Notes: a model not told the origin generated them from the sequence alone. A DNA stretch of 64,000 bases from Buchnera aphidicola str. G002 (Myzus persicae) (GCF_000521565.1 NZ_CP002701.1:186001-250000); one strand, 5' to 3'; shown: positions 18,968 to 29,601, counted from the first letter of the stretch. Program-made: numbers and translations.

Positions 18968-19579
18968 ATGAGTTATGTTCTTCCGTCTTTAACTTATTCA
19001 TATGATGCTTTAGAGCCTTTCTTTGATAAAGAAACCATGAAAATTCATCATACTAAACATCATCAAAATTATGTTAATAATACAAATACTATTTTAAAAA
19101 ACACAATTTTTTCTTCTTTATCTATTGATGAACTAATGTCTATTTTTAATGAAATTGTTTTGGAAAATAAAAATGAATTACGAAATAATGCAGGAGGACA
19201 TTTTAACCATAGTTTTTTCTGGAAAACTTTAAAATTAGGTACAGTTTTAACAGGTGAATTAAAAATAGAAATAGAAAAACAATTTGGTACTGTAAATTCT
19301 TTTAAAGAAAAATTTGAAGAGGTAGCTCTTAATCATTTTGGTTCTGGTTGGATTTGGTTAGTTAATCAAAATGGAATTTTATCTATTGTGTCTACTATTA
19401 ATCAGGATAATCCTTTAATGGGAAAATCGATTTCTAATACTTCTGGATGTCCTATTATTGGTTTAGATCTTTGGGAACATGCATATTATTTAAAATATCA
19501 AAATAGACGATTAGATTATATTAAGTCTTTTTGGAATGTTGTTAATTGGGAAGAAGCCTCTAATCGTTTACAAAAATAA
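18968..19579 (+). CDS. sodA: Superoxide dismutase, manganese type
   Basis: Dismutates superoxide in the cytoplasm. Metal ligands are visible as His27 (KIHHTKHH), the His of NHSFFW, and the Asp and His of [18 protein letters not shown] (Gly-Gly rather than Ala-Gln) and NQDNPLMG with its Gln are the features separating Mn from Fe enzymes, so the manganese type is favoured. The start MSYVLPSL matches E. coli SodA, 203 residues against 206. AAGGA precedes the ATG. In E. coli the gene near rnt and grxD is the iron enzyme sodB, so the Mn enzyme occupies that neighbourhood here. Confidence 0.95.
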   Translation: MSYVLPSLTYSYDALEPFFDKETMKIHHTKHHQNYVNNTNTILKNTIFSSLSIDELMSIFNEIVLENKNELRNNAGGHFNHSFFWKTLKLGTVLTGELKIEIEKQFGTVNSFKEKFEEVALNHFGSGWIWLVNQNGILSIVSTINQDNPLMGKSISNTSGCPIIGLDLWEHAYYLKYQNRRLDYIKSFWNVVNWEEASNRLQK

Positions 19580-19669
19580 TTTATGTATTTATATAATTTA
19601 ACTGTGTTTAAGATTGTGAATTTATTCTAAAATTTTTAAGCTAATTAAATATATTTTTTTATATTTTTG

Positions 19670-19701
19670 AAAACATATAATATTTATATTATATGTTTTT
19701 T
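19670..19701 (+). terminator. Terminator after sodA
   Basis: Perfect 13-base arms AAAACATATAATA (19670-19682) and TATTATATGTTTT (19687-19699) with loop TTTA, the 3' arm running into further T (19700-19701). It is A/T-only except one G-C pair, weak in isolation but well formed and 90 bases after the stop. Confidence 0.6.
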
Positions 19702-19751
19702 AATATATTATATACATATATTAGAAAATTATTAATATCAAAGGTTTTTTA

Positions 19752-20309
19752 TTGAATATCATAAAAATGATAGTAGGATTATCTAATCCCAAAATACAAT
19801 ATCATCATACACGTCATAATGTAGGTTCTTGGTATATTTACACCTTAGCTAAAAGTTTTTTTAAAATCTTGAAAGAAGAAAAAAAATTTTTTGGTTTCAC
19901 TTCTTCTTTAACTATAGAATCACATTATATTCGATTACTAGTACCTAATATATTTATGAATATAAATGGTCAATCAGTATTTAAAATGGCATCTTTTTAT
20001 AATATTAATCTAAATGAAATATTAATAGTTCATGATGATTTAGAACTGGAACCTGGTAGTGTCAAATTAAAATATAGTTATGGTCATAATGGACATAATG
20101 GATTAAGAAATATTACTAATATATTTAATCAAAATATTAATTTTTATCGATTTAGAATTGGAATTGGTCGTCCTATGGAAAAAGATCAAATATCTTCTTT
20201 TGTACTATCAGTTCCTAGTGATAAAGAAAAAATATTAATTCAGAAATCTATTCAAGAATCTATCAATAAAACTCTTCAGTTAATTATTTCACCAAGCAGT
20301 ATAATATAG
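19752..20309 (+). CDS. pth: Peptidyl-tRNA hydrolase
   Basis: Frees tRNA from peptidyl-tRNA dropped by ribosomes. The catalytic His is in TRHNVGSW (His22), the Asp in [10 protein letters not shown], and the substrate-binding [11 protein letters not shown] and [11 protein letters not shown] blocks are present. The start is a TTG at 19752: [13 protein letters not shown] aligns with the E. coli MTIKLIVGLANP, and AAGG lies upstream. An ATG at 19767 would cut off the first strand. It has 185 residues (194 in E. coli). ychF follows after 33 bases, the enteric pth-ychF pair. Confidence 0.94.
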   Translation: MNIIKMIVGLSNPKIQYHHTRHNVGSWYIYTLAKSFFKILKEEKKFFGFTSSLTIESHYIRLLVPNIFMNINGQSVFKMASFYNINLNEILIVHDDLELEPGSVKLKYSYGHNGHNGLRNITNIFNQNINFYRFRIGIGRPMEKDQISSFVLSVPSDKEKILIQKSIQESINKTLQLIISPSSII

Positions 20310-20342
20310 AAATATTTTTTTGTTTTTTAAGGTGTATAAAAT

Positions 20343-21431
20343 ATGGGTTTTAAGTGTGGTATTATAGGATTACCTAATGTTGGAAAATCTACTTTATTTA
20401 ATATTTTAACTAAAGGAAATTCAACAGTTGCTAATTTTCCATTTTGTACGATTAAACCAAATATAGGAATTGTTCCAGTCTTTGATCAGCGTTTAAATAA
20501 CTTAGCTCAAATTATTTCTCCTAAAAAAATAATACATGCTTTTATAGAATTTATAGATATTGCAGGTTTAGTAGAAGGAGCTTCTCAAGGTGAAGGATTA
20601 GGTAATCAATTTTTAAATAACATACGAGAAGCACATGCTATAGCACATGTTGTACGTTGTTTTAAAGATGATAATATTACTCATATTTATAACCAGGTAC
20701 AACCTGCTAAAGATGTAGATATTATAAATACTGAATTAATTCTATCTGATTTTGATACTTGTGAAAAAACGTTAGTATATTTAGAAAAAAAAACAATAGT
20801 AAAAAATAATGAGATAGAAAAAAAAATAAACGTTTTAAAAAAATGTATGAATCATTTAAAAAAATGTTTGACATTAAAAGTTCTGAATTTAAACGAAGAA
20901 GAAAAAAAAATAATTAATGACTTACGTCTTTTAACTCTTAAACCAATAATGTATATTGCAAATATTAATGAAGAAAAAGAATCTGATTATTTTTTAAAAG
21001 AATTGCAACAATTAGCTAATAAAGAAGATGCTATAGTCATTCCCATTTCTGCAAATTTAGAATTAGATTTAGCTAATATGAATGATAAAGAACAACAATC
21101 TTTTATGAAGGCTTTTAATATAAAAAGTTTGGCTTTAAATAATATTGTTCAAACAGCTTATAAATTATTAAATTTAATTACATTTTTTACTGCTGGTGTA
21201 AAAGAAATTCGATCTTGGGAAATTCTTAATGGAAGCACTAGTCTTCAAGCTGCTCATAAAATACATAGCGATTTTAGTAAAGGTTTTATTAGAGCACAAA
21301 TTATTGAATATGTGGATTTTGTAAAATATAAAAATGAAGTAAAAATTAAGGAATTGGGAAAATTTAGAACAGAAGGAAAAAGTTATCGAATAAAAGATGG
21401 TGATATTGTTCATTTTTTATTCAATATTTAA
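20343..21431 (+). CDS. ychF: Ribosome-binding ATPase YchF
   Basis: OBG-family P-loop protein that in E. coli binds ribosomes and hydrolyses ATP rather than GTP, with a role in translation and stress response. The P-loop GLPNVGKST is at 9-17, and DIAGLVEGASQGEGLGN is the G3 region. The C-terminal TGS domain holds FFTAGVKEIRSW and the HSDFSKGFIRAQI segment. The 362 residues are one short of E. coli. AAGG is 10 bases before the ATG. It likely shares a transcript with pth. Confidence 0.96.
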   Translation: MGFKCGIIGLPNVGKSTLFNILTKGNSTVANFPFCTIKPNIGIVPVFDQRLNNLAQIISPKKIIHAFIEFIDIAGLVEGASQGEGLGNQFLNNIREAHAIAHVVRCFKDDNITHIYNQVQPAKDVDIINTELILSDFDTCEKTLVYLEKKTIVKNNEIEKKINVLKKCMNHLKKCLTLKVLNLNEEEKKIINDLRLLTLKPIMYIANINEEKESDYFLKELQQLANKEDAIVIPISANLELDLANMNDKEQQSFMKAFNIKSLALNNIVQTAYKLLNLITFFTAGVKEIRSWEILNGSTSLQAAHKIHSDFSKGFIRAQIIEYVDFVKYKNEVKIKELGKFRTEGKSYRIKDGDIVHFLFNI

Positions 21432-21456
21432 GAAAGTAGTTTTTTTTAATATTTTT

Positions 21457-21488
21457 TTAGAGAGGAAAATATGATCTGTCCTCTCTAA
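21457..21488. terminator. Hairpin between ychF and thrC
   Basis: Perfect 10-base arms TTAGAGAGGA (21457-21466) and TCCTCTCTAA (21479-21488) around a 12-base loop, the only G/C-containing stem in this stretch and placed between converging stops. The flanking T run is on the 5' side for the plus strand, so U-tract termination is not classic in either direction. Confidence 0.55.
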
Positions 21489-21499
21489 TCTAATATTTT

Positions 21500-22786
21500 C
21501 TATTTTACTAAAAATTCTTTTAACTTATTAAAATCAGGATTAATATTGTAAGACAATAATGGTAAATTCATTCTCACGCTTAATTCTTCTGGTAATTGAA
21601 TATTATTTTTTAATATTTTTTCTACAGTTTTTTTGAATTTAGCCGGATGTGCTGTACCTAAAAATAGGCCAAATTCGTCTGGTGCCAATTGATCTTTTAA
21701 CAACCTATATGCTATTGCCGCATGGGGTTCAGAAACATAGCCTAATTCAAATAATTCTTTAAGTGTTTCTTCAGTTATATCATCTGATACACTACCAAAT
21801 CTTAGTTCTTTTAAATTCCATTTATTTCGATTGAATAATTCTTCAATTCTAGTCCAATTATTTGGTTGACTAATATCCATAGCATTTGAGATAGTTGATA
21901 CAGTTTTTTTTGGATGCCATATTCCGTTTTTAAGAAATCGAGGAACTGTATCGTTAGCATTAGTACAAGCTATAAATGATTTAATTGGTAATCCAATAGA
22001 TTTAGCTAATAATCCTGCAGTTAAATTACCAAAATTACCACATGGAACAGATATTACTAATTTTTTTCTTTCTTGTTCAGAAATTAAAGAAAAAGCTTCA
22101 AAATAATAACATATTTGTGCTAGTAACCTACTAATATTAATGGAATTAGCTGAATTTAATCCAATTGATTCTTTTAGTTTTTTATCATTAAAAGCTTCTT
22201 TTACGAGTTTTTGACAATCGTCAAAACTACCATTAATAGATATTGTTTTTATGTTTTTACCTAGAGTACAAAATAATTTTTCTTGTAATTCACTAATTTT
22301 TCCTTTTGGATACAAAATAATTACTCGAACATTTTTCATTCCGTAAAAAGCATGTGCTACTGCTGCACCAGTATCACCGGATGTTGCAGTTAAAATAGTA
22401 ACACATTGATTTTTTGTATTAAGTGAGAATATCATTTGAGCCATAAACCGTGCTCCAAAATCTTTAAAAGCTAATGTTGGACCATGGAAAAGTTCAAAAC
22501 AACTTATATTTTTTTTAATTTTTACTTTTAATGGATGTTTAAATGAAAATGCTTTTTTTACATGTTTATATAATTTTTCTTTAGATATTTCATTATAAAT
22601 AAATTTAGATAGAATTTCAGTACTGCGAGTAATAAAATCCATTTCTAAGATTTCTGATAATTGAATAGGTGTAATAATTGGTAATTCTACAGGAAAAAAA
22701 AGACCTTGTTGCTGTCCTAAACCTAATTTTACAGCTGTTGCAAAATCTACTTGCTCACTATGATTTTTTAAATTATAAAGTTTCAT
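21500..22786 (-). CDS. thrC: Threonine synthase
   Basis: PLP enzyme converting O-phosphohomoserine to threonine, the last step of the operon's pathway. The PLP lysine is Lys108 in HGPTLAFKDFGARFMAQ. TATSGDTGAAVAHAF and VPCGNFGNLTAGL are the phosphate-binding and central motifs. The 428 residues equal E. coli. Its ATG comes 3 bases after the thrB stop, so expression depends on the thrA-thrB-thrC transcript. It supplies an essential amino acid to the host. Confidence 0.97.
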   Translation of the reverse strand: MKLYNLKNHSEQVDFATAVKLGLGQQQGLFFPVELPIITPIQLSEILEMDFITRSTEILSKFIYNEISKEKLYKHVKKAFSFKHPLKVKIKKNISCFELFHGPTLAFKDFGARFMAQMIFSLNTKNQCVTILTATSGDTGAAVAHAFYGMKNVRVIILYPKGKISELQEKLFCTLGKNIKTISINGSFDDCQKLVKEAFNDKKLKESIGLNSANSINISRLLAQICYYFEAFSLISEQERKKLVISVPCGNFGNLTAGLLAKSIGLPIKSFIACTNANDTVPRFLKNGIWHPKKTVSTISNAMDISQPNNWTRIEELFNRNKWNLKELRFGSVSDDITEETLKELFELGYVSEPHAAIAYRLLKDQLAPDEFGLFLGTAHPAKFKKTVEKILKNNIQLPEELSVRMNLPLLSYNINPDFNKLKEFLVK

Positions 22787-22789
22787 TTT

Positions 22790-23719
22790 TTATCCTATTT
22801 TACGTACACCTTGTGTATCTAAAAAACAAATATGAACAAATCCCTTTTTGTTTTGTAAATAATTATTTTTTAACCATAAAGCTATTTTTTCAGCTATTTT
22901 TATGTTATCAGAAACAGCAAAAATAGCTGGTCCTGAACCAGATATTCCAAAACTGATAGCTCCTATTTTTTTTATTTTTTCTTTAGCTTTTAAAAAATTA
23001 GGTAATAATTTAATACGATATGGTTCTGCTATGAAATCTTTCATTAATCGTGCTGCTAAATAAGGTTGTTCAGTATATGACGCATGAATAAAACCAGATA
23101 AATAACGGTTATTTTTAATACATATTTCTCTGTCATATTTTTTTGGTAGTATATCTCTTGCTTCTGATGTAGAAATGTTTATTCCAGGCCAGGATACGAT
23201 CCAATACCAATTTTTAAAGTGTGGAATATTTTGGCTTATTATTTCAGAATCTTCTAATATTAGTTGTAAGCCTCCTAGAAATGATGGAGCAACATTATCA
23301 TAGTGTGTACTACCTGATATTTCTCCTTCTACTTCTCCCATAAGTAATAATAATTCTTTTGTATTTAAAGGTTTTTGACAAAATTCATTCATTGCGAATA
23401 AAGTTGCTACTACCGAACAAGCACTCGAACCTAGTCCTGAACCAATAGGCATATTTTTTTCAAGAATGATAGAAACCGGAACATTTTTTTTTATAATTTT
23501 GCAAAACTTAAACCAGCACTTCCAAACAATATTTTGTTCAATTTTTGTAGGTAATTCCTTAAAAAAAATACCCTTATTAACTAATGTAAATTCAGTAGAT
23601 GATTTTACTGTAACAAAATCACCTAAAAAAGTATTGTTAATCGGTGTAATTGCTGCTCCTAAAATATCAAATCCCACTCCAACATTACCAATAGAAGCTG
23701 GTGCATAAATTTTAATCAT
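22790..23719 (-). CDS. thrB: Homoserine kinase
   Basis: GHMP-family kinase phosphorylating homoserine to O-phosphohomoserine. The ATP-binding motif [12 protein letters not shown] is at 91-102, the N-terminal start [17 protein letters not shown] is typical, and [12 protein letters not shown] is the third GHMP motif. The 309 residues match E. coli (310). It lies 21 bases after thrA and 3 before thrC. Confidence 0.97.
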   Translation of the reverse strand: MIKIYAPASIGNVGVGFDILGAAITPINNTFLGDFVTVKSSTEFTLVNKGIFFKELPTKIEQNIVWKCWFKFCKIIKKNVPVSIILEKNMPIGSGLGSSACSVVATLFAMNEFCQKPLNTKELLLLMGEVEGEISGSTHYDNVAPSFLGGLQLILEDSEIISQNIPHFKNWYWIVSWPGINISTSEARDILPKKYDREICIKNNRYLSGFIHASYTEQPYLAARLMKDFIAEPYRIKLLPNFLKAKEKIKKIGAISFGISGSGPAIFAVSDNIKIAEKIALWLKNNYLQNKKGFVHICFLDTQGVRKIG

Positions 23720-23740
23720 TACTATATATGCTCCTGATGT

Positions 23741-26185
23741 TTATGATAGTGTACGTAGTAAGTCGGAAAATACTCCAGATGCTGTCACTTTATTACCAGC
23801 ACCATAACCTCTTAGTACCAGAGGAATTGGTTGATAATAATTAGTATAAAATGCTAATGCGTTTTCACCATTTTTAACTTTATATAACGGATCATGAATG
23901 TTAATTGCTTCAATTTTTACATAACATTTTCCATTTTTTTCTATAGTCCCAACGAATCGTAATATATTTCCTTGATTGCGGGCTTCATTAATACGTTTTA
24001 AAAAACATGAATCTAATTCTTTTAATTTTAGTAAAAATTGATCAATATCTTTATACTTTGGAAATGTTATTGGTACTATGGGTTCAATAATGATATCTTT
24101 TAATTCTATTTTATACCCAGCTTCACGTGCTAAAATAAGCAATTTTCTAGCAACGTCTATACCTGATAAATCATCAGAGGGATTTGGTTCAGTAAAACCT
24201 AATTCTTTTGCTTCTTTAGTAGCTTGTGACAATAAGACGCCTTCTTCTAGCCTTCCAAAAATAAAAGATAAAGAACCAGATAATATACCTTTAAATCGAA
24301 CAAGACGATCGCCTGTTTTAAATAAATTTTGAAGTGTTTCTATTACTGGTAAACCAGCGCCAACATTAGTTTCATATAAAAATTTTTTATTTGTCTTATT
24401 AACAGCATGTCTAATTTCTTCATAGTACGTCCATTGACTAGTATTAGCTTTTTTATTTGAAGTTACTACATGAAAATTATAATAAAGGAAATTGACGTAT
24501 TGTTCAGATAAAAATTGATCAGATGTACAATCAATAATAACTGAATTTGGAAAATAATTTTTTTTAATAAAATCGTTTAAAACTTCTAAATTAAATTTTT
24601 GAGTTGATTTTTTAAAGTCATTTTTCCAATTTGATAAATTAATTGCATGATCTGATAATAATATTTTTTTGGAATTAGCAATAGCTAATACTTTAATTGA
24701 TATATTGTTTTCATTTAAATATTGTGTTTGTTGTAATATTTGTTCTAGTAGTGTATTACCGATTCCACCTATTCCAATTAGATAAACATAAATAATTTTT
24801 TTATTAAAAAACAATGCATTATGAACATTTTGCACTGCTTTTAAAATATATTTTTTTTGAATAATCATCGAGATAGAATGTTTTGAAGAACCTTGTGCAA
24901 TTGCTAAAATATTGATTTTTGCACTACCTAAAGCGGTACATATTTTAGCAGAGATATTATTTTTCTTAGAAATATTAGAACCTACAACTGAAAGAATAGA
25001 TAGATCATTTGTAATTTTAAAAGATTTTAATAATCTATCTTTTAATTCTAACTGAAATTCTTTATTCAATGAAGATAGTATCGTATCTACTTGATTACTT
25101 AAAATACAAAAACTAATTTTATTTTCTGATGATGATTGAGTAATAAGTATTATTTTAACATTATTTCTTGATATAGTAGTAAATATACGAGGAATAATAT
25201 TACCTACATTTTTTATAGAAAAACCAGATATATTAAACATGGTAATATTATCAAGATAAGTTACACCTTTTAGAAATTTTTTTTCAGACTCATTTTTTTG
25301 ACAAATTAATGTACCACTAGATTGAATGTTAGTAGTATTTTTAATAAAACATGGAATTTTGAATTGAGAAAGAGGTTCTATAGTGCGAGGGTGTAATACT
25401 TTCGCTCCAAAATAAGAGAGCTCCATTGCTTCTTCATATGATAGAGATTTTAACAAATGTGCATTTGAAACTATTCTGGGATCACAAGTAAAGACTCCAT
25501 CAACATCAGTCCAAATTTCACAGCAATTTGCATTTAAACAAGCAGCTAAAATTGCAGCAGAATAATCTGAACCATTACGACCTAATACTACTAATTCTTT
25601 TTTTTGATTACCAGCAATAAAGCCAGGCATTAAAATAATATTATTTTTTTCTATGCTTATTTTATTAATACGTTTTTTGGATTCATCTATATCAACAGTA
25701 GAATCTAAATAATTACCTATAGATAGAAAAATTGCAACAGGGTTAAGAATTTTAATACTATGTTTTCTCGATTCTAATATACTTTGCATTATCAAAACTG
25801 AAAGTATTTCTCCTCTAGAAATAATAATTGCTCGGATACTATCTGGACACTGTTTTAATAATATTACTCCTTGTAATATATTCTTTAATTTATCCAATTC
25901 TTGTTTTATTTTTTTTTCTATTTTTTGATAGTTGAAATTAGGTTCCAGTTCTAGAAGATTATTTATTAATTCAATAAATATATGTTCTACAATATTTATT
26001 GTATCTAATATTTTGTGATTAATTTTTTTTTCTATAATTGTAACTAGATAATTAGTTATATTAGCTGGAGCTGAAAGTACAACTGCAATTTGTTCAAATT
26101 TAATTTTTTCTTCTATAATATTAGATACGCATAAAAACTTTTCTGCATTAGCTAGCGAAGTACCGCCAAATTTTAATAATTGCAT
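23741..26185 (-). CDS. thrA: Bifunctional aspartokinase I / homoserine dehydrogenase I
   Basis: Catalyses the first and third steps from aspartate towards threonine. An N-terminal aspartokinase (1 to about 250; [27 protein letters not shown]) is followed by ACT-type regulatory sequence (about 310-450). The C-terminal homoserine dehydrogenase has its Rossmann start at [12 protein letters not shown] and the catalytic region [12 protein letters not shown] and [20 protein letters not shown]. The 814 residues compare with 820 in E. coli. The regulatory part is diverged, so threonine feedback cannot be judged by eye. It is first in thrABC, behind the attenuator-like terminator. Confidence 0.97.
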   Translation of the reverse strand: MQLLKFGGTSLANAEKFLCVSNIIEEKIKFEQIAVVLSAPANITNYLVTIIEKKINHKILDTINIVEHIFIELINNLLELEPNFNYQKIEKKIKQELDKLKNILQGVILLKQCPDSIRAIIISRGEILSVLIMQSILESRKHSIKILNPVAIFLSIGNYLDSTVDIDESKKRINKISIEKNNIILMPGFIAGNQKKELVVLGRNGSDYSAAILAACLNANCCEIWTDVDGVFTCDPRIVSNAHLLKSLSYEEAMELSYFGAKVLHPRTIEPLSQFKIPCFIKNTTNIQSSGTLICQKNESEKKFLKGVTYLDNITMFNISGFSIKNVGNIIPRIFTTISRNNVKIILITQSSSENKISFCILSNQVDTILSSLNKEFQLELKDRLLKSFKITNDLSILSVVGSNISKKNNISAKICTALGSAKINILAIAQGSSKHSISMIIQKKYILKAVQNVHNALFFNKKIIYVYLIGIGGIGNTLLEQILQQTQYLNENNISIKVLAIANSKKILLSDHAINLSNWKNDFKKSTQKFNLEVLNDFIKKNYFPNSVIIDCTSDQFLSEQYVNFLYYNFHVVTSNKKANTSQWTYYEEIRHAVNKTNKKFLYETNVGAGLPVIETLQNLFKTGDRLVRFKGILSGSLSFIFGRLEEGVLLSQATKEAKELGFTEPNPSDDLSGIDVARKLLILAREAGYKIELKDIIIEPIVPITFPKYKDIDQFLLKLKELDSCFLKRINEARNQGNILRFVGTIEKNGKCYVKIEAINIHDPLYKVKNGENALAFYTNYYQPIPLVLRGYGAGNKVTASGVFSDLLRTLS

Positions 26186-26328
26186 ATTTTATAATTCCTT
26201 AGATTTATCTCATAAAAAACCCGCCTTAAGTATGAGCGGGTTTTTTTAAATATATGATCCTGGCCCACATCATGACTAGTTATAATAATTAGAATAGTTA
26301 TTCTAGTGAAGAGGCTATAAATAGACAT
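26173..26328 (-). promoter_or_regulatory. Putative thr leader region (remnant leader frame and antiterminator)
   Basis: An ATG at 26328 opens a 51-codon frame whose codons 8-17 read Thr-Arg-Ile-Thr-Ile-Leu-Ile-Ile-Ile-Thr. E. coli ThrL is likewise built of threonine and isoleucine codons. Downstream, ATGATGTGGG (minus strand, 26273-26264) can pair with CCCGCTCAT (26240-26232) over nine base pairs with one bulged base, excluding the left arm of the terminator: an antiterminator geometry. Against it, the frame has no stop before the hairpin and runs into thrA, there is no clear ribosome site, and Ile codons are common in A/T-rich DNA. Confidence 0.4.
26214..26246 (-). terminator. Intrinsic terminator upstream of thrA (attenuator)
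   Basis: Arms AAAAAACCCGC and GCGGGTTTTTT pair perfectly over 11 bases around an 11-base loop, and the minus-strand 3' arm ends in T6. It lies 28 bases before the thrA ATG. The only transcription that can meet it in the minus direction is that entering thrABC, since hpt is transcribed away. It is therefore in attenuator position, as in the E. coli thr operon. The G/C-rich core is striking in such A/T-rich sequence. Confidence 0.85.
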
Positions 26329-26835
26329 TAATATTTTTTATGAATATGTAAAGTAAGTTAATTTATTAGGTAATATTTTTTATGTTTCGTTTTATATTAT
26401 TTGTTAAAAATATTCATGTTTAATTGAAATTACTATAAAGTATTAATATTATTATAAATCAAATATACCTATATTATGCTTAAAAAATTTTTTATGTATT
26501 ATATAAAAAAATTTTATTTTTTTTTTATAAAATTAATATAATATTTTATTTTAGATATAAAATATAACATAAATTAAACTTTGACATCGATAGAATATAT
26601 ATTTTTATTATTGTTTTAAGAGTTAAAATAATTAGTTATTAGTAGTTTTTTCATTTAATTAATTTTTATAACATAATGATCATTATTAGTGCAATAATAA
26701 AAAAAATAAATATTTTATTTTTTATTGAATATTAATAATTTAATTATTATATACACTATGCTTTTTAAGTAAATATCAGTATATTCTTTTAAATTTTAAT
26801 ATAATTTAATTCACATCAAACATTTAGTTAATATT
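26329..26835. other. 507-base A/T-rich spacer between thr leader and hpt
   Basis: No coding frame of note on either strand. A consensus TTGACA is at 26581-26586 on the plus strand, without a good -10 at normal spacing. A 14-base perfect palindrome ATAATGATCATTAT is at 26673-26686. The spacer must contain the divergent promoters of thrA and hpt, but the composition makes individual -10 calls meaningless. I saw no recognisable gene remnant. Confidence 0.4.
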
Positions 26836-27369
26836 ATGAATCATATTATTAAAGTTATTATTTCTGAAAAAGAACTCGACATACGTGTTCGAGAATTAGG
26901 TCAAGAAATTACTAAAAAATATCGAAAAAGCAAAAATAAAATGATATTAATTGCTTTATTACGTGGTTCTTTTGTATTCATAGCAGATTTATGTCGTAGT
27001 ATTCAAGTTAAGCATGAAGTAGATTTTATGACTACTTCTAGTTATGGGCGTGGTATAGTATCCAGTGGAGATGTAAAAATTATAAAAGATTTAGATGAAG
27101 ATATTTATAATAAAAATGTTTTAATTGTAGAAGATATTATCGATTCAGGAAAAACTTTAAGTAAGGTATTAGATATACTAAAACTTAGAAATCCAAAATC
27201 TTTATCTATTTGCACTCTTTTAGATAAACCAGAATGTCGAGAAGTTAATATTAGTATTGATTTTATAGGTTTTTCTATTCCAGATGATTTTATTGTCGGT
27301 TATGGTATTGATTATGCTCAGTCTTATCGTTATTTACCATATATAGGAAAAGTAATTTTTAAAAAATAA
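26836..27369 (+). CDS. hpt: Hypoxanthine phosphoribosyltransferase
   Basis: Salvages hypoxanthine (and less well guanine) with PRPP to the nucleotide. The PRPP-binding motif [13 protein letters not shown] is at 95-107, with [12 protein letters not shown] and the flexible-loop MTTSSYGRG segment upstream. The 177 residues are one short of E. coli Hpt. It converges on panC with only 8 bases between stops. E. coli also has hpt near the pan genes (gcd-hpt-can-panDCB region), so this is residual synteny. Confidence 0.95.
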   Translation: MNHIIKVIISEKELDIRVRELGQEITKKYRKSKNKMILIALLRGSFVFIADLCRSIQVKHEVDFMTTSSYGRGIVSSGDVKIIKDLDEDIYNKNVLIVEDIIDSGKTLSKVLDILKLRNPKSLSICTLLDKPECREVNISIDFIGFSIPDDFIVGYGIDYAQSYRYLPYIGKVIFKK

Positions 27370-27377
27370 AATTTTTT

Positions 27378-28232
27378 TTAGTCAATAAAAATTTTTTTAT
27401 TATCAATTAAACGAGTTTGACCTAACCATACAGATGCTAAAATAATCATTTTTTTCTTTTTTTTAAATAGAACATCTAATGTTTGATAATCGTATATATT
27501 AAATATATCAATAGAAAAACCTTTTTTAAATAATAATGTTCTAGATGAGTTGATAATATTTATTATAATATCAGAATCTTCTTTTATCACTTGTTTAGCA
27601 GTTTTTTTGATTATTGAATATAAGTAAGGAGCTGTTTTTATTTCTTGAGAATTTAAATTGTTATTTCTAGAGCTGAGAGCAAGTCCATTTTTTGATCGTA
27701 TTGTTGGTAAGCTTATAATTTTTATCATATAATTTAATTCTTTTACTAGTTTTTTTATGATTAATAATTGTTGATAATCTTTTTCTCCAAAAAAAGAAAA
27801 ATTTGGTTGTATAACATTAAATAATTTAGCAATCACTGTTGTTACACCTTGAAAATGACCTGGTCTTGCTTTGCCTTCTACAATATTAGATAATTTTGGT
27901 ACTGTGATAAATGTTTGATTCTCTATTCCAGAAGGATATATTTCATTTATAGTAGGAAAAAACAGTATATCTACTTTGTTATTTTTTAAGATCATACAAT
28001 CTTGGTCAAAGCTTCTAGGATATTTTTCTAAGTCTAATAAGTTATTGAATTGCATTGGATTGATAAAAATACTTACGATAACAATATCTGAATATTTTTT
28101 TGCTAATAAAATTAGTTTTATATGACCATCATGTAAGTTGCCCATTGTAGGAATTAATCCTATTTTTTTATTTATTTTTTTTAGAAATTTTATTTCTGCA
28201 TGTAATGTTTTTAAATTTTTAATGATATTCAT
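27378..28232 (-). CDS. panC: Pantoate--beta-alanine ligase (pantothenate synthetase)
   Basis: Joins pantoate and beta-alanine with ATP to form pantothenate. The nucleotidyl-transferase motif PTMGNLHDGH is at 28-37, followed by VSIFINPMQF, RPGHFQGVTTVI, GEKDYQQL and the KMSKS-like region GLALSSRN. The frame opens 16 codons upstream inside panB-proximal sequence, but ATG 28232 follows GGAG and gives MNIIKNLKTLHAEIKFL, collinear with E. coli, 284 residues (283). It lies 16 bases after panB. panD, which makes beta-alanine, is not adjacent, so beta-alanine must come from elsewhere. Confidence 0.96.
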   Translation of the reverse strand: MNIIKNLKTLHAEIKFLKKINKKIGLIPTMGNLHDGHIKLILLAKKYSDIVIVSIFINPMQFNNLLDLEKYPRSFDQDCMILKNNKVDILFFPTINEIYPSGIENQTFITVPKLSNIVEGKARPGHFQGVTTVIAKLFNVIQPNFSFFGEKDYQQLLIIKKLVKELNYMIKIISLPTIRSKNGLALSSRNNNLNSQEIKTAPYLYSIIKKTAKQVIKEDSDIIINIINSSRTLLFKKGFSIDIFNIYDYQTLDVLFKKKKKMIILASVWLGQTRLIDNKKIFID

Positions 28233-28248
28233 TGTAGCTCCATATTTT

Positions 28249-29040
28249 TTAAAAGCTATATTTTGGATTAGGATAAACACCTTCTTTTACTTCATTAATA
28301 TATTTTTTAATCGCTTCTTGAATGCTACTACTGCCAGTAAGAAAATTTTTTACAAATTTAGGAGTTTTGCCTTCAGTAATGCCTAATAGATCTTGCATGA
28401 CAAGAATTTGTCCATCAGTATTTTTTCCTGCTCCTATTCCAATAACTGGAATAGATAAATTATTAGTTATTTTTTGTGCTAATATTGAAGGAATACATTC
28501 TACTACTAGCATTTTAATACCTGCCTCTTCTAATAAGAAAGCTTCATCTATTAATCTATTTTCATCTTTTTTTTCTTTTCCTTGAACTTTATATCCGCTT
28601 AAATAATTAAATGATTGTGGTGTTAAACCTATATGACCACATACTAATATTGATCTATCACATAATTCTTTGATAATTTTTTTTAACCATTTTCCACCTT
28701 CTATTTTGATCATATTTGCACCAGACTGTATGATTTTAGCTGTGTTTTTAAGAGCTTGTTTAGTTTCACAATAAGACATAAAAGGTAGATCAGATAATAA
28801 AAAACTATGAGGAGCTCCTTTCCGAACTGCTCTTGTATGATATTCTATATCTTTAATTTTTACTGGCAGTGTAGAACTGTGACCTTGTATAGTCATTCCG
28901 AGAGAATCACCTATTAACATTACGGGAATACCTTGATTAGAAAATAATCTCGCAAAACTAAAATCATAAGCAGTAACAGCTGCAAATTTATTCTTTTTTT
29001 GTTTCCAATTATTGAGTGTAGAGATTGTCACATATTCCAT
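28249..29040 (-). CDS. panB: 3-methyl-2-oxobutanoate hydroxymethyltransferase
   Basis: Ketopantoate synthase, transferring a hydroxymethyl group from methylene-THF to ketoisovalerate, the first committed step to pantothenate. Metal- and substrate-binding segments are intact: [47 protein letters not shown] and [18 protein letters not shown]. The 263 residues compare with 264 in E. coli. It is upstream of panC in a two-gene unit, the enteric order with panD missing. Confidence 0.97.
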   Translation of the reverse strand: MEYVTISTLNNWKQKKNKFAAVTAYDFSFARLFSNQGIPVMLIGDSLGMTIQGHSSTLPVKIKDIEYHTRAVRKGAPHSFLLSDLPFMSYCETKQALKNTAKIIQSGANMIKIEGGKWLKKIIKELCDRSILVCGHIGLTPQSFNYLSGYKVQGKEKKDENRLIDEAFLLEEAGIKMLVVECIPSILAQKITNNLSIPVIGIGAGKNTDGQILVMQDLLGITEGKTPKFVKNFLTGSSSIQEAIKKYINEVKEGVYPNPKYSF

Positions 29041-29069
29041 ATATTTTACCTTTTTTAATATAATGTATT

Positions 29070-29118
29070 AAAAAGAAAGGATATTCGAGATGTTTGAATT
29101 AATGAATCGAATACCCTT
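29070..29118 (-). terminator. Terminator after dksA
   Basis: On the minus strand GGGTATTCGA (29116-29107) pairs with TCGAATATCC (29088-29079), with one unpaired position, followed by TTTCTTTTT. It lies 30 bases past the dksA stop and before the panB start. Confidence 0.7.
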
Positions 29119-29145
29119 ATCTAACTAAAATTTCACTTGAATTAA

Positions 29146-29601
29146 CTAACCTGTCATTTGTTTTTCTCTAATTTCTGCTAATGTTTTGCAGTCTATACAT
29201 AGATTTGCAGTAGGTCTAGCTTCTAAACGACGAATACCTATTTCAATACCACAAGAATCACAGTAGCCAAAATCTTTTTCTTTAATTTTTTTTAAAGTAC
29301 TTTCAATTTTTTTAATTAATTTTCGACTGCGATCTCTATTTCGTAATTCTAAACTGAATTCTTCTTCTTGTGTAGCTCTATCAATAGGATCAGGAAAATT
29401 AGTAGCTTTATCTTGTATATAGAGTAGAGTATGTTTTATTTCATCTTGTAATTGATATTTCCATGTCTCAAGAATTTTATGAAAGTGTAAAATTTGATCT
29501 TTATTCATATATTCTTCATCTATTTTTTTTTGATAAGGTTGTAAACCTGCAATAGAAAGAACATTTAAAGATGATGTTTTTTTATTTTTTTCTTTTTTCA
29601 C
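29146..29601 (-). CDS. dksA: RNA polymerase-binding transcription factor DksA
   Basis: Binds the secondary channel of RNA polymerase and, with ppGpp in E. coli, retunes rRNA and amino-acid promoters. The coiled coil spans about 35-108, and its tip keeps the two key aspartates Asp71 and Asp74 ([12 protein letters not shown]). The zinc finger is intact with Cys114, Cys117, Cys135 and Cys138. The 151 residues equal E. coli. It is divergent from truA. It is one of very few global transcription regulators left in such a genome. Confidence 0.97.
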   Translation of the reverse strand: MKKEKNKKTSSLNVLSIAGLQPYQKKIDEEYMNKDQILHFHKILETWKYQLQDEIKHTLLYIQDKATNFPDPIDRATQEEEFSLELRNRDRSRKLIKKIESTLKKIKEKDFGYCDSCGIEIGIRRLEARPTANLCIDCKTLAEIREKQMTG

